The position numbers and the translations under genes are program-made. A model generated the notes under the pieces. That model was not told the DNA's origin. It saw only the letters and a list, made by a program, of their open reading frames with translations, and searched no databases. A stretch of 60,000 nucleotides of DNA from Symsagittifera roscoffensis (lineage: Eukaryota; Xenacoelomorpha; Acoela; Convolutidae), in NCBI RefSeq assembly GCF_963678635.1, contig NC_087062.1, positions 54,014,473 through 54,074,472 on the forward strand, written 5' to 3'. This document shows positions 31,719 to 43,259 of the stretch, piece by piece (the first letter of the stretch is position 1; the number at the start of each line of letters is the position of its first letter).

Positions 31719-34121
31719 AATGGGCCCTTCCGTCATGCGACGGTACGTGCACAGGTTGGATAGGGCTCTACCAACGCTATATAGATAAAAACCATAACGC
31801 TATAAACGTTGAAGTCAAACTAGAAAGGGCGAGAGGCGCAGTACAGAGGGGTGTAGATGAGAAGTTTTGGCCTTCGGTAATTAAATATTTAAGTCTTAGG
31901 GGACAAAGACAAACAGCAACAGTCAAAGAGACCCATCAGAAGAAGCTAATGAAACTATCAGAAAGGCAAGACCGACCTCTATGGAAGCAAGGTGAGGGTT
32001 CGGTAAGAACTCTTGATGATGTTGAATTACCAAATTGGGTACAAGTGTTGGCATTAGGGCCAAAGCATCCCGTCAGGGATAAATTTAATGAGACACACTT
32101 TTTCGCCGACATTGACATCTTTCTATCGGATCTCAAAAATCGTAAAGTCCCCGGGGAGGCCCTTTGTGAGATCGAAGCTGTGGCAAAAGCCTATGCTAAG
32201 AGGGTGAAACAAACACCATCTGACAAAGGCGTTGAGAAGGCCCGAAAGTATCTGAAGAGTAATGGATTAGCTGCGGTACCGTATGACAAAGGCGTGGGTT
32301 TTTGTGTAATGAGAAAGGACACCTACGAGAACAAGTTGTCGGATACATTAGATTCAAATCAGTTCAGCAAAAGTAAAGGAACAGGTGATGCGATTGTTTT
32401 GAAGATAGAAAGAGACATCAATAGGGAGTTGTTGGCTATGAGGAAAAAAGATGAAATAAGTGAGAGTCTCTACACAAGGATCAGGTCTACTGGGGGGCAG
32501 CCCGCCAGGCTTCATGGGCTGGCGAAAGTGCATAAAGTGAATACCCCATTAAGACCGGTCCTCTCCTTGCCTGGTAGCTCTTATAATAACTTGAACAAGG
32601 TTCTTGCAAAATTTTGCGAGAAAATTGAGGGCGCAAACATCGAAACCAACTCACTTGATGCGAGAGAAATCTTAGAGAGCACTAATCTTGAGCCCAATGA
32701 AAACTTGATATCTCAAATGTTCCACTGAAAGAAGCGATAGACATAGCTCTGAAAAAACTGTATGAGCAAGATGAACCAACATCAATTGCTAGGAAAACCA
32801 TAAAGAGACTGTTGAACATGACAGTTAGTCAAGTCCATTTCAAGTGCAATTAAACATGGTACGTTCAGAAACATGGTTTGGCAATGGGGGCATCTCTTGC
32901 CGTTATTTTAGCAAATCTTTGGCTGAAGCAGTACGAAACTGCACTATCAAGGGATTTTCCCGAAATGTTTTTGCCCGAGAAAAATCTTCAAGGAATATGC
33001 ACCGAGTGCAATAAGAAAATCACGTACAGGTCAAAAGGTGCAGAATGTGAATGCTGTTTGAACTGGTATCACGTAAAATGCGGTGATATATCAGATGATG
33101 AGTATCGAAATATACGTGAAACCGTCTAGTACTGCAGAAAATGCATCGCAATAAGGGAGAAAAATAAGTCAGGGCAACAATCTAAATTGTTTCTCCGTTA
33201 CGTTGATGATATAGTGAGAACAGTGAAGGGTGATCCTGAAAAAGTGCTACGGGCTGCAAACTTACTACATCCAAATTTACAGTTCACAATAGAGACACCA
33301 AACACAAAAGGAACTTTGGCATTTTTGGAATTACAAATTAGTATTGACAAAAGCAGGAAACTTAGCTGTGGGTGTTATCAAAAAACAACAGATACAGGTA
33401 CCATACTCAATTTTAGAAGCTGCGCCCCCCTTCAGTACAAGAGAAGTGTGATTGAAGGAACTGTTCACCGGGTTTTCCGCAGTACGGCAACATGGGAAGA
33501 ATATGATAAAACCATGAAAATCAACCGTGAGCAGTGGTTGGATAACCAATATCCGGAAAGTTGGTCGTCGCGGGTTGCATCCCATGCCCTTGAAAAGATC
33601 ATCAGCGAGGGCAAAAACAAAAAGAACATGGCTGACAAAAGAAGCCCTGTGATTATAGCAGTGATCCACCACCCATCTTGATGGTTCAATATAGGGGGAA
33701 TCACAGTCAGACATTAGCAAAAAAAGTGCGCGATATCACCAATGCGCTGATAATATTCACGACGAGGAAATTGAAAACTTGTATGCTCTCTCTAAAATCC
33801 TCCTTTTCCAGTGAACTGAAATCAAAAGTGGTGTACAGACTTGAATGTTGTGGATGCAAATCCATCTATGTTGGCCAGACGGTGCGACATGTCACCACAA
33901 GGATTGAGGAACACCGAAAAGAGGATACCCCAGCTGGAGAACATATAAGGCAGTGTGGTAGTGAGTGTGGTAAGTCTGATTTTAATTGGAAAATAATCGA
34001 CCAGGCGCCCAGCAGCATCAAATTACTTACATTAGAGGCGCTGCACATTAGGAAAGAGAGACCGGCAATTAACACGCGCGACGAGTTTAGAAGTAGGGAG
34101 CTGACACTAAGGCTATAGTTC
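31719..34121 (+). mobile_element. Penelope-like element with GIY-YIG endonuclease
   Basis: The open frame continues upstream of the Met at 31949. Order: N-terminal PLE region (31800-32500), RT core QPARLHGLAKVHK...LRPVLSLPGS (32496-32576), then NVPLKEAIDIAL in another frame near 32718. Motif B is GLAMGASLAVILANLWL (32875-32925) and motif C is RYVDDIV (33196-33216); then RT thumb, and a GIY-YIG domain with VVY (33825), YVGQT (33864), R-x3-H and a late Glu. Breaks: a small deletion near 32712 has removed motif A (the catalytic Asp), TAA near 32850, TAG at 33127, and a frameshift near 33680. A PHD-like finger lies between motifs B and C. Endonuclease-positive PLEs are known in many animals. The copy cannot be active. 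Confidence 0.92.
32998..33144 (+). other. PHD-type zinc finger inserted between RT motifs B and C
   Basis: CTEC...ECECC-LNWYH-VKC...(stop)YCRKC fits the C4-H-C3 pattern: C-x2-C, C-x2-C, x4, H-x2-C, then C-x2-C. A conserved Trp two residues before the last pair is replaced by TAG (33127-33129). RT sequence resumes directly after it (FLRYVDDIV), so the finger sits within the RT palm region. PHD fingers bind histone tails in other proteins; a targeting role here is only a guess. Confidence 0.8.
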
Positions 34122-34129
34122 GAGAATCG

Positions 34130-35770
34130 AAAAATTCTGGCTAAAACAACAAAATTTTTGTTCTTATGATTCGTTCCGTTTCTCGCTTAGTTTCTCTGCT
34201 AGTTTCTGGATGGTTTTTGTAGAGCTTGGTGCTGCTCCTCCGGTACACGCAAAAATTAGTGGAGCAACGCTGCTGTGTTACACATCCAGAATTCTTTGTT
34301 GGTATTTTAATCTTTTCACACTCTCATGATATTTGTAGGCGTCAGATATAGTTTTGGTGCAGGATTTAGCATGGGGGTTGAAAATTTTTACATCGAAAAA
34401 GGTTTGGCTGAGTCGGCCTCATTTGCCTTGATGTCAAGTCGAGCGTCATCTTCAGTGGTGGCTGTTATGTTGTGAAAGCTTTCACCTTCCAACGAACGAA
34501 GTTTCGGCGCTATTTCAACATCATGGCATACTTCGTCTTGGAATGTCGCAAAGGCATCGCGAATTTCATTATGTCTTAGGTGAGTGTATCCACCATTGCG
34601 ACAGTGTAGGAAGTGGGTCAGTGTGAACGGTGGTCCACATGGGCTTGTATGTGGGTTGTTTGGTGGTTCCCATCCATATCTCGGATGTAATCCATCTTTA
34701 AACTCTGATTTGATGAGGTAAAAATTGTATCTTTTTAAAGGTAGCACGCTTAGCCAATTCGATGCTCCTTTCTGTAACGCTAGATTTTTTGTCATTTTTT
34801 TTTCTGATGAGCAATTTTCCATAATTTTAGCTTTTTTTGAGAGTGTGATGTTCTGTCTCTAAGTTTTGATGTTTCTATTTGTCAGAGTTTGTTCCGTTTC
34901 AGCTATTTCTGGTCTACTGTTTTCTAACGGATCACAAAAGGCTGAGACCACTCATAATTTCTGGAAAAGTCTGTGTTACTGAGGAGGTCTAATCCTCCCA
35001 TTCTTAATGGTAGTACAGAAAGGTTGCGATCTTCATTGGTTATATGTTTTTTACTAGTTATTCTAGGAAGTAGCTGCTGTCTTACATTTTTCTCAATTTC
35101 ATCCATTTTCTTGAAAGCTTCCGAAGTTGTTCTGGTTAGAAAGCTTAATTTATTATGAACTCCCTTTGTGTAGCAGGAGTAGGCATTTTGTGGCGATGTT
35201 TTGGCTATTTTGTAAAGCACTTCAGTTAGGGTAGCTGTCACTTCAATTTGCTTTCCATGTATTTATCGCATTCTGATGGTGTTCCTGTAATCGATCCAAG
35301 GACTCTAAATTAGTCTACCATTGTAATATTTGTAACTTCAAATAGTTTTATGTCGCTGTCATGATGGTCTTCTTTTTCTATGAGTTGACACTTGTAAGAC
35401 TTCACATTGTATCCGAAAATTTTTCCGTGCTCATCCAGGCTGTCCAGTATTGCGCGGAGACTCTTAAGATAACCTGCAGCGCTTCCATCATCTACGTACC
35501 ATTTTTGGATGACATTTGATTCTTGCAGGAACTCAATTAGTAGGATAATCCCAATTCCGTGCATAGCCATTGCGAAGGGATCACATTTCGTTGTGCCTTC
35601 GGTAGATGTCAAAACCGTGTTATTGACATATAGATTTGAGGGATGTTTATATGAGTTGGCCAGCGCATGATGTAGTGCCGGACAAAGGATTTCTACATTT
35701 TTAGAGTTCTCTACTGAGCGAGGTGAAGGCATTTTCTGCATCAATAATTAGTATGGCATCCTTTTCCGGT
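34130..35770 (-). mobile_element. LINE-like RT element with restriction-like C-terminus, copy A
   Basis: In minus orientation: RT motif A LIIDAENAFTSLSR (near 35750-35710), VLTSTEGTTKCDPFAMAMHG (near 35620-35560; the expected Q-G is K-C) and motif C WYVDDGSAAG (near 35500-35475). Then come a connection domain with LPLRMGGLDLL (near 35000), CGPPFTLTHFLHCRNGGYTHLRHNEIRD (34655-34560), DDARLDIKA (34449-34423) and FFDVKIFNP. The Cys-His cluster, the RHN motif and the later D-x-K resemble LINEs with a restriction-like endonuclease (R2/R4/NeSL group). Stops and shifts break it. The left end abuts the Penelope-like element. Confidence 0.7.
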
Positions 35771-35777
35771 TTGTCAA

Positions 35778-36660
35778 TTAAAATATACCCTCCTCGATTA
35801 TAGCACAGATAGAATTGTCTATGTTGGATGTAGTTTTGCTTCCCCTAAGACAGAGGATTGCACTCCTCAGAAGTGCAAAACTTATTTTTGTACTTATGAT
35901 TCGTTCCGTTTCTCGCTTAGTTTCTCTGCTAGTTTCTGGATGGTTTTTGTAGAGCCTGGTGCTGCTCCTCCGGTACACGCAAAAATTAGTGGAGCAAAGC
36001 TGCTGTGTTACACATCCAGAATTCTTTGTTGGTATTTTAATCTTTTGACACTCTCATGATATTTGTAGGCGTCAGATATAGTTTTGGTGCAGGATTTAGC
36101 ATGGGGGTTGAAAATTTTTACATCGAAAAAGGTTTGGCTGTTAGAATTTGGTGTTTCTTCTACTAATGACAACAGCTGCTGGTTCATTAATTCTATGAAT
36201 TGGAAATCGGGTTTGTTCTTGCTTGGAACTATGAAGCGAGGTTTCCAGTTAACGACATTTTTAAAAATTGGTTACTTTGAATTCAAGATCATGTTCGATA
36301 AGTTTCGAGGCGTCAAAGGGGACTATAGTGATTGCTGGGGACTAGGGATTAGATTGAGTTGCGTTGGACAGTATGTTTGTTTCAGGTGTTGCTGGTGATG
36401 TTTCTTTTTGAGTTGTGATGGGGGCTGTGCTTGTTGGTCTGTTGGTGGAGTTGGACTCTTTTGCAAAGTTCTGGGGGGTGCATTGTATGAAGGAGAACCC
36501 ATCGTAATAAAAATTGCTGCTCTGTAGCCCGCTACATGAGACATGGATGTAAGCTTCGCAAATGACACAGAATATGCCCTCTTTTCGGAGGTGGCGTTTG
36601 CTAGTAAAGCAGTGCGCTTGATCGGCCATAATTTGGCAGCAAGGAGGGTTAGTTTATGGT
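35778..36660 (-). mobile_element. second piece of the same LINE-like family (N-terminal finger and C-terminal end)
   Basis: 35778-36140 repeats the C-terminal end of the family: FFDVKIFNP, then SFAPLIFACTGGAAPGSTKT, LAEKLSEKRNES and ISFALLRSAILCLRGSK. It is nearly identical to 34150-34410 over 250 bp. Upstream in the same orientation, 36629-36342 encodes an N-terminal PHD-like finger (FCVICEAYIHVSCSGL...IQC) followed by a Pro/Thr/Ser-rich linker. The RT part is missing between them, so this copy carries an internal deletion. Confidence 0.6.
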
Positions 36661-36664
36661 GAAG

Positions 36665-37047
36665 ATATACAAGTTAGCTGAGCGAGCAATAAACTGAATT
36701 TTTTTTTACCATAAATAGAGAAACGAATACCATCTTTACAAAACATATTAGCACTAAAATTAACGTTTAGATTGGGGGAAATCATTCGCATTCTTAAGTG
36801 GTAAAATGTATCAATAAGGCAAAACAAAGAGTTATTTAGAGCAGCAAGTTTTCTGTTTATGAAGTTAATTTAATACTGTTAAAGAAGATCTTAAATTAGT
36901 ACTTTTGATGGATAAGAAACCAAGACTTTCATTGACAAATAGAATTTTTCTCAGAAATGAAATTTCAGGCCAGGTTTCAGTGAAATCAGGTTCAGAAGAA
37001 TATGGTCCAACTACTCATATCACCAGTTTCAATTAAAAAAAAGCCAA
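36665..37047. other. AT-rich interval, nothing recognised
   Basis: No coding text. It is bounded on the right by a 40-bp motif shared with 31718-31757. Confidence 0.35.
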
Positions 37048-37100
37048 TTAAAATGGGCCCTTTCGTCATGCGATGGTCCGTTCACAAGTTGATGATGATG
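37048..37100. repeat. 40-bp motif shared with 31718-31757, next to (GAT)n
   Basis: TTAAAATGGGCCCTTTCGTCATGCGATGG at 37046 is almost the same as TTAAAATGGGCCCTTCCGTCATGCGACGG at 31716. The latter can form a CCGTC-ATGC-GACGG hairpin. Here (GAT)4 follows at 37083-37097, which is also the expected 3' tail of the minus-strand CR1-like LINE. The motif is probably the 5' end of the Penelope-like family into which the LINE inserted. Confidence 0.55.
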
Positions 37101-38653
37101 ATGATCAAAGAATTAATTCCCTTAAATAAATTAAGGCAAAAATAAAAACAAAAATATAAAGTCAAGATTGACAGTTTGAACAACTGCACTTCAAGAACCA
37201 TGAATAAGAGTTCAGTTGATCAAAAGTTGACACGGTTCTCTCCTAACGAAGTTCCTTGACTCTTCTCTTGAAAGACTCGAGGGTAGCGAAAATGTATACA
37301 CCAAGACGGATCAATTCATTGACAAATTCTCAAGGCGATGCAAGAAGAGGTTATCGGCTGCCACTTCTTTGCTGTTGAAATGTGCAGAGGATGGTGGACT
37401 TCCGACTAGCGGTCACCTTAAAAAAATACAAAGAAAACGGCAGCTCTGTAAGACCATGTAACATTTTATTGAACAGTAACACATTGTTGAAAGTAAGATA
37501 GTAACAGATAGGCAGAGTTTTCGTGAGAAATAACTGGTCTTTACAGGGCATTGAACCAATGACCCATGTAACGAAGGAAACCAAACAGGGGATGCATAAA
37601 AATTGATACTCTTGATACGCATGTTAGCAAACATGAGCTCGGTGGATTGAGAGACAGTGAAAGGAAAATTGCGTTTGATAAATTGACGTGACTTTTACAT
37701 GATAACAGCTTATTATTGATATGTGTCATCCAGCTTAAGTCATCAGAGACAAGTAAACCCAGGTTGTTTTTTTTACTACAATTGAGGCAGTTTTGTCCTT
37801 CCTGGTCGCTGACCATCACATGACGCGGAAAATAGCCTTTGAAAACAATGAGACTGCACTTATCTTGGTTGAATGCTAAATCAATTGCAGCACACCAAAA
37901 TGTAAAAGAAACAATATCAAGCTGTAGAGAAAAAATATCAGTAGAAAACAACTGTGAATCGTCAGTAAACAAAAAACAGCTGGAAAATTCTATACACTCT
38001 GGCAGACATTGATAAAAAGAAGAAAAAGAAGCGGCCCCAAGATGCTGCCTTGAGGAACGCCACTAGTTACAGGACGTGGATTGGAAATAAGCGCGTTTAT
38101 AAGAATACACTAGGATCGGTTGCAGAGATAGGACGGAAAAAAGTAACAAGAAATCATGATCGAAACCATACAATGATAGCTTGTTGAGAATGATATCATG
38201 ACGAACAGAATCAAAGGCTTTACTAAAAACAAAATAAACAGCAGCAGATGGAACGTTGAAATCACTAGCGTGGTAAACTTTGTCCAGAAACGATAAAAAC
38301 TGTGTTACATTTGATCGTTGTTTTCTGAAACCATGCTGAGAGTTTGACAAATGTTTTCGAGACTCTGGATATATATGATTGGAGAGAACTTTCTGAAAAT
38401 ATATACCAGGGGTTGTAAGATACAGATAGGTTTATAGTTTGTAATCTCATTAGGAGACCCAGACTTCAGAATTGAAGGAACAAAAGCACAATTGAAGGCA
38501 GCAGGTCAGACGCAAGTGTTGATAGAAATATAAAAGAGAAAACTAGCAAGAGGGAAAAGTAACGACTTGCAACATTTATAAACAAAAGCAGGAATACAGT
38601 CAACAGAACAGGTGTTCTTAACGGATTGTAATAATGAACTGACAACCGACGGA

Positions 38654-39328
38654 GACACGTCAACCTCCGATAACTTGATATCAGAATCAGAAGAAACAGT
38701 CGGTACAGTATAGTCAGACGTAGGCTTCCGGAAAACAGAAGCAAAATATTCGTTGAAAAGTTCACTGATAGACTCGTCACAGATAGCTTGCTTACTGCCC
38801 CGATGAAGTTTGTTGGGATCGATTGCCGACTTCTTAAACTCTTTCAAGGATCCCGAACAATTGGAGGTCCCCAAGAACTTGGAACCAGATCTTCCGTTTA
38901 CGATACAGACTCGACAGAACGACGGGACAAGACCCAAAAAGAAATATAACCCTTACGGTGACGACTTCGTAGTAGACAGGATAGATCTGAAAAAGACAGT
39001 GGAAGAAGTGGTAGGTCTAGAAGGAAAAACAGTGTCACAAGACATCGACATAATAGTTGATCACGACCAGGAATGGATCGAGGACCGGTCGAAACCCGAA
39101 GTAGAATTCGACGACGAGCAACAGGAGTCCTACGAACAAGAGTTTAAGAAGTCCCCAATCAATCCCAACAAACTTCATCGGGGCAGTAAGCAAGCTATCT
39201 GTGACCTGTCTATCAGTGAATTTTTCAACGAATATTTGGCTTCTGTTTTCCGGAAGCCTGCGTCTGACTATACTGTACCGACTGTTTCTTCTGATTCTGA
39301 TATCAAGTTATCGGAACTTGATGTGTCA
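38654..39328. repeat. inverted duplication (188-bp arms, 298-bp spacer)
   Basis: 38654-38841 read on the minus strand and 39140-39328 read on the plus strand encode the same LINE segment (NPNKLHRGSKQAIC...VFRKP). They differ at roughly one position in ten. The spacer 38842-39139 is foreign to the LINE. The structure can fold into one long hairpin. Confidence 0.92.
38842..39139 (+). mobile_element. Ty3/gypsy pol-tail fragment inside the LINE
   Basis: An open frame with LEPDLPFTIQTRQNDG, KKYNPYGDDFVVDRIDL, EWIEDRSKPEVEFDDEQQ matches the minus-strand text at about 55270-55020, the acidic tail after the Ty3 integrase. This copy is cleaner (no stops) than the one in the main element. It is the spacer of the inverted duplication. 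Confidence 0.8.
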
Positions 39329-41394
39329 AGAAGGAGAGGATGGAGAAAATTTCAGAAAAAAACTCTTCATCCAAAACAACTGAGTTAGTGAAATCACTCT
39401 ATAACCGAGTCATATAAGACAGATTTGAAAAATATTTCCGAGTGCTGAGTTTATTGACTAAATGAATAGAATGAGAGTCATAGTAAAAAGGAAAATCAAG
39501 TCTTCTTTTACTCTTTTTAGGGCATGAATAATCAAGTGCGGCTTTAATAGAAACATCAAAAGTGGAGAGGAAATCACTCTGAGAACTTGAATACAACTTG
39601 GTGTAAAGAAATTCTAACACACAACTAAAACGTTCCGTGTTGAAACGCTTCTTTGAATACATTTGCTTTGAGACATCAAGTGTAAAACAATCATCATCAG
39701 AGACATGCAAAAAAGCAAAATTTGGAAAATGATCAGGGTAGGTTTTCTCTGAACGATAGACAACAAATCTCTGTGGATCATTCGACCAGAAAAGATCTAG
39801 AGTAATAGCGGGAAAAAAATAGTCGGAAAGTTCACTAATTGAAACAGATTGAGATCTTCAAGTGCACTCAAAACGTTTAACGAATATTCAGAAGATGCAT
39901 AGTATGAGCTCCAATAGACGTCAGCTAAATTGATGTCTCCCAGAACAGCAAACACAGTTTGGTCTGACGGGTAGCGACCGATGTCTTTGAGCACCTCATC
40001 ACAAGGGTTTATAAGTGTAGATGACTCAACGCGATAGTCAGAACTGAGAGGGGGATTATTGACAACCATCAAACCAAAAAACGTTTGATTGACTTTGATG
40101 ACAATTGAACAACTGAAGTAAAAAAAACTGTAGGAATGAAGGAGATTGAAAGAATAACCTTTCCGGCATGCAATAAGAACCGCACCGTGGACACCTTTAA
40201 TCTGTCACAGCCAGAAATCATCAAATGGGAAAACTTCATGGCAAGTAATATCATTATAGAGCCATGTCTCGGTAATAAAGAGTATGTCGACAGAGTTGGA
40301 AGAAAGAAAATTAGAAAACTTGATACGCTGGGGGAATCGATAAGACTTTTAACTTTAAAAGGGCACAACTTTAACTGTGAGAGTCAATCATGAGCGGTTA
40401 TTTCAACGCCATTATGAAGTAACTTCAGCTTACGTATTTTCCTTTTCTTTTCGTAATGTTGTCTCCTGTTGATACATCAGATCTTAGTTTGAGAATTTCA
40501 CGCATTGTGATCTACTCTGAAGGAGACAACGATGGCGAAGTACAAACAGGAGAACAATATGTTTTCAGCTTGTAAGACATGGATAGAAGCTTCATGCAAT
40601 CGAACTTCGAGTAGAACTCAATAAGAAAAGTTCTGAGTCGGGTTGCATCGGGGTTTTCTGACCAAGATGTCTGAATGACTTCACACGTTCGTGGTTTGCT
40701 TCCCCTCGATGAGGCAAAATAGTATTCAAACTGAATATATAAGACTCTGTTTGTGAATTAAATTCGCCTATGCTTTCAGAAATACCATCATACTTCAAAC
40801 TACGAATCCAATGATTATCAAGTGAGTATCAATCTGCCCTCCTTGAGCAGATACAGGTATAACAGGTACAACAGGCGTGGCAGTAACAGCTGCGTAGCTC
40901 GGATCAGAGACAGGTACAGAATCGGCCATACTTTCTTTGACAACTCTATCAATAGTCGCAGGAAGCTCAGAGAGAGCATCCTTAATGACTTCTTGAATAG
41001 TAGAAGATGAAAGAACAAAAGACTTCTTTTGCAAACAAATTTTGCATTTGAACAGGAGCAACTCAACTTTTACTATTTGTGGTAGAAGATCAACTGGGAT
41101 TCCCGAACAGTTGTAGTGATACCAGAGGTCGCACAGGTCTCACTGAATCCATTGACTACCGCCACTCTTGTTGCACTTCCCGCGCAAGTCAACAGGAACA
41201 TTGGAGACCGAGTGAGCATCTCCTTGATTTTTACTTGACATTGCGTGCGAGATATGAAACTATTTAATAAATTTATCTCAAAAATTTGGCTAATGGCCTT
41301 ACCAACGCCATGCCAATGTTCGATAGGCCCATACCAACACTAAATAACTACATCGGCAAATTTAAATTAAGACAATTTTAAAGCACCCAGAGAA

Positions 41395-43010
41395 ATAAAA
41401 TCTACCCTCCTCGATTATAGCACAAATGGAATCGTCTATTTTGATGTTTTTTTAAAGTTTTTTGCGCCCCCGAGGCAGATGATTGCACTCCTCATAAGTG
41501 GAAAACTCATTTTTGTTCTTATAAAGTGTATTGTGTCCGAGTATGATTCATTCTGTTTCTCGCTCAGTTTCTCTGCTAGTTTCTGAGTGGATTTTGTAGA
41601 GCGTGGAGCTTCTCCTCCGATACACTCAAAAATTAGTGGAACAAAGCTGCTGTGTTCCACGTCCAGAATTCTTTGATGGTATTTTCGTGTTTTGACACTC
41701 TCATAATAAAGAAATTTTGAAAGGTTATTTCAAACACTTCCGCACACCTTGTGCATCATCAGGATTAAAATTATTTTTCTACATTTTTTACATAACAGTC
41801 AAAGATCTGAAAAAATGAGAGTCATGACTAAAAAAACTCTAAAATTTTTCGATCAATCAATTTTAAACAACTGTTATTACGTAATTTACGTAAGCATTAA
41901 TAAACTTGCCTGTAAATTTTGGAGAATTTTTAATTTTTTGTTCTCTCATTGTCAAAAAATTTCGATTTGGGAGTACTTTCCAATTCTGAGATGTCAATTT
42001 TTGAATTCTAGCCATTTTAAACTTGGACTATAATTTTAGTGTTAATTCCCGGCTCCCTAATTCATCGCGTGTGTTGATTCTCGGCCTCTGCCTCCAAATA
42101 TGCAAAGCCTCTAGTATGAGTAGTTTCTGAATGTTGGCTGTTTGATCTCTTATCTCTGACTTCAGCTCAGCAGTACCGCCTACCTCTTTATTACACTCTA
42201 ACCATTTTTGTCCTACTGGGAGTCCCCTTTGCGGTGTTGATCGATCGACCCTCGTGGCTAAAAGTCGGACTGTCTGACCGACTTAGGCAGAGTTACATCC
42301 ACTACAGAATTACATCCACACCATTTTGCATCTCAATTCACGAGCAAAGGAAGTTTTGAGTGATGGCAAGCATGTTTTCAATTTTCTCATGATATTTGTA
42401 GGCGTCAGATATAGTTTTAGGGCAGGATTTACCATGCGGGTTGAAAAACTTTACATCGAAAAAGCTTCGGCTAAATTGGCCTCCCCTGTGTCTAATTGCT
42501 TTGCTGTCAAGTCGAGCGTCATCTTCGGTGTGGTTCTTTTGTTGTGAAAGCTTTCGCCTTCCAACTATTGAAGTTTCCGCTCTGTTTCAACTTCATGGCA
42601 TACTTTGTCCATGAGTGCCGCAAATGTATCACGAAATTCATTATGTCGTAGGTGAGTGTATCCACCTTTGGAGCAGTGTAGAGAGTTGGTCAGTGTGAAC
42701 GGTTGTCCACTTAGGCGTTTATGTGGAGAGATTGGTGGTTCCATCCATTTCGCAGATATAAACCATCTTGAAACTCTGATTTGTCGGGAGAAAAATTGTA
42801 ATATTTTAAGGGTAGCACGCTTAGCCAGTTCGATGCTCTTCTCTGTGATGACGGGTTTGTTGTCAGTTTTTTTTCTGATGAGCAATTTTCCATAGTTTTA
42901 GCTTTTTTTGAGGGTGTGATGTTCTGTCTCTCATTGTTGATGTTTCAATTTTTATGAGTTGGTTCCGTTTCAGCTCATTCGGTATCACTGTTTTCTAACG
43001 GATCACAAAT
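41395..43010 (-). mobile_element. LINE-like RT family, C-terminal copy B, interrupted by a Penelope fragment
   Basis: CSKGGYTHLRHNEFRD with VCHEVETERKLQ (42690-42570) and SSFVPLIFECIGGEAP with MSFPLMRSAIICLGGAK (41652-41455) are the two halves of the C-terminal region seen at 34.1-35.0 kb. Between them, about 41760-42390, minus-strand sequence reads LKTCLPSLKTSFARELRCK, then VGQT, then ILEALHIWRQRPRINTRDE. This is a 5'-truncated GIY-YIG end of a Penelope-like element inserted in the same orientation. Confidence 0.75.
41755..42395 (-). mobile_element. Penelope-like GIY-YIG fragment nested in copy B
   Basis: It carries the C-terminal phrases of the full element at 33.75-34.1 kb (KLKTC-LSLK, VGQTV-, LEALHI, NTRDE, RSRELTL). 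Internal shifts are present. A matching fragment sits at about 45080-45700. Confidence 0.7.
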
Positions 43011-43259
43011 GGCTCATAAAGCTAGGTTATGAAAGGAATGGATAATGTCTAAACCCAGCTTCACATGCTTTTAACCGTCTCTACCAAAGCCAGTTCTATG
43101 CTTGGTCCATTAAGATCGGGTCGACAAAGTCCTTACTATTCAAGGCTATCGGCCAAACCGCGCAAAATAACTTGATAAGATGCAAAACTTGTGACCTCAT
43201 GGCTGGTTCTCAGTATCCGCAGATCATGAGGTCACTTTTGAAAACAGGGCTGCTACTTA

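Larger units (their letters stand above)
37083..41241 (-). mobile_element. CR1-like non-LTR retrotransposon, two ORFs, degenerate
   Basis: ORF1 (41241 to about 40590) starts with a PHD-like finger: CNKS...DLCDLWYHYNC...FKCKIC, with one Cys changed to TGA. ORF2: the endonuclease has VDILFITETWL near 40300, and VFAVLGDINLADVYW near 39940-39900 is the catalytic GDxN motif. RT: SQHGFRKQRS (38345-38316), SKAFDSVRHDIILNKL near 38230-38180 and FTDDSQLFS near 37970 (motif C, with the usual A-D-D replaced by T-D-D). The C-terminal region ends FKRRVKELR at 37243. The 3' UTR is about 150 bp with an ATC-repeat tail. Stops and shifts are frequent, and a 487-bp insertion with an inverted duplication lies at 38842-39328. 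Confidence 0.85.
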
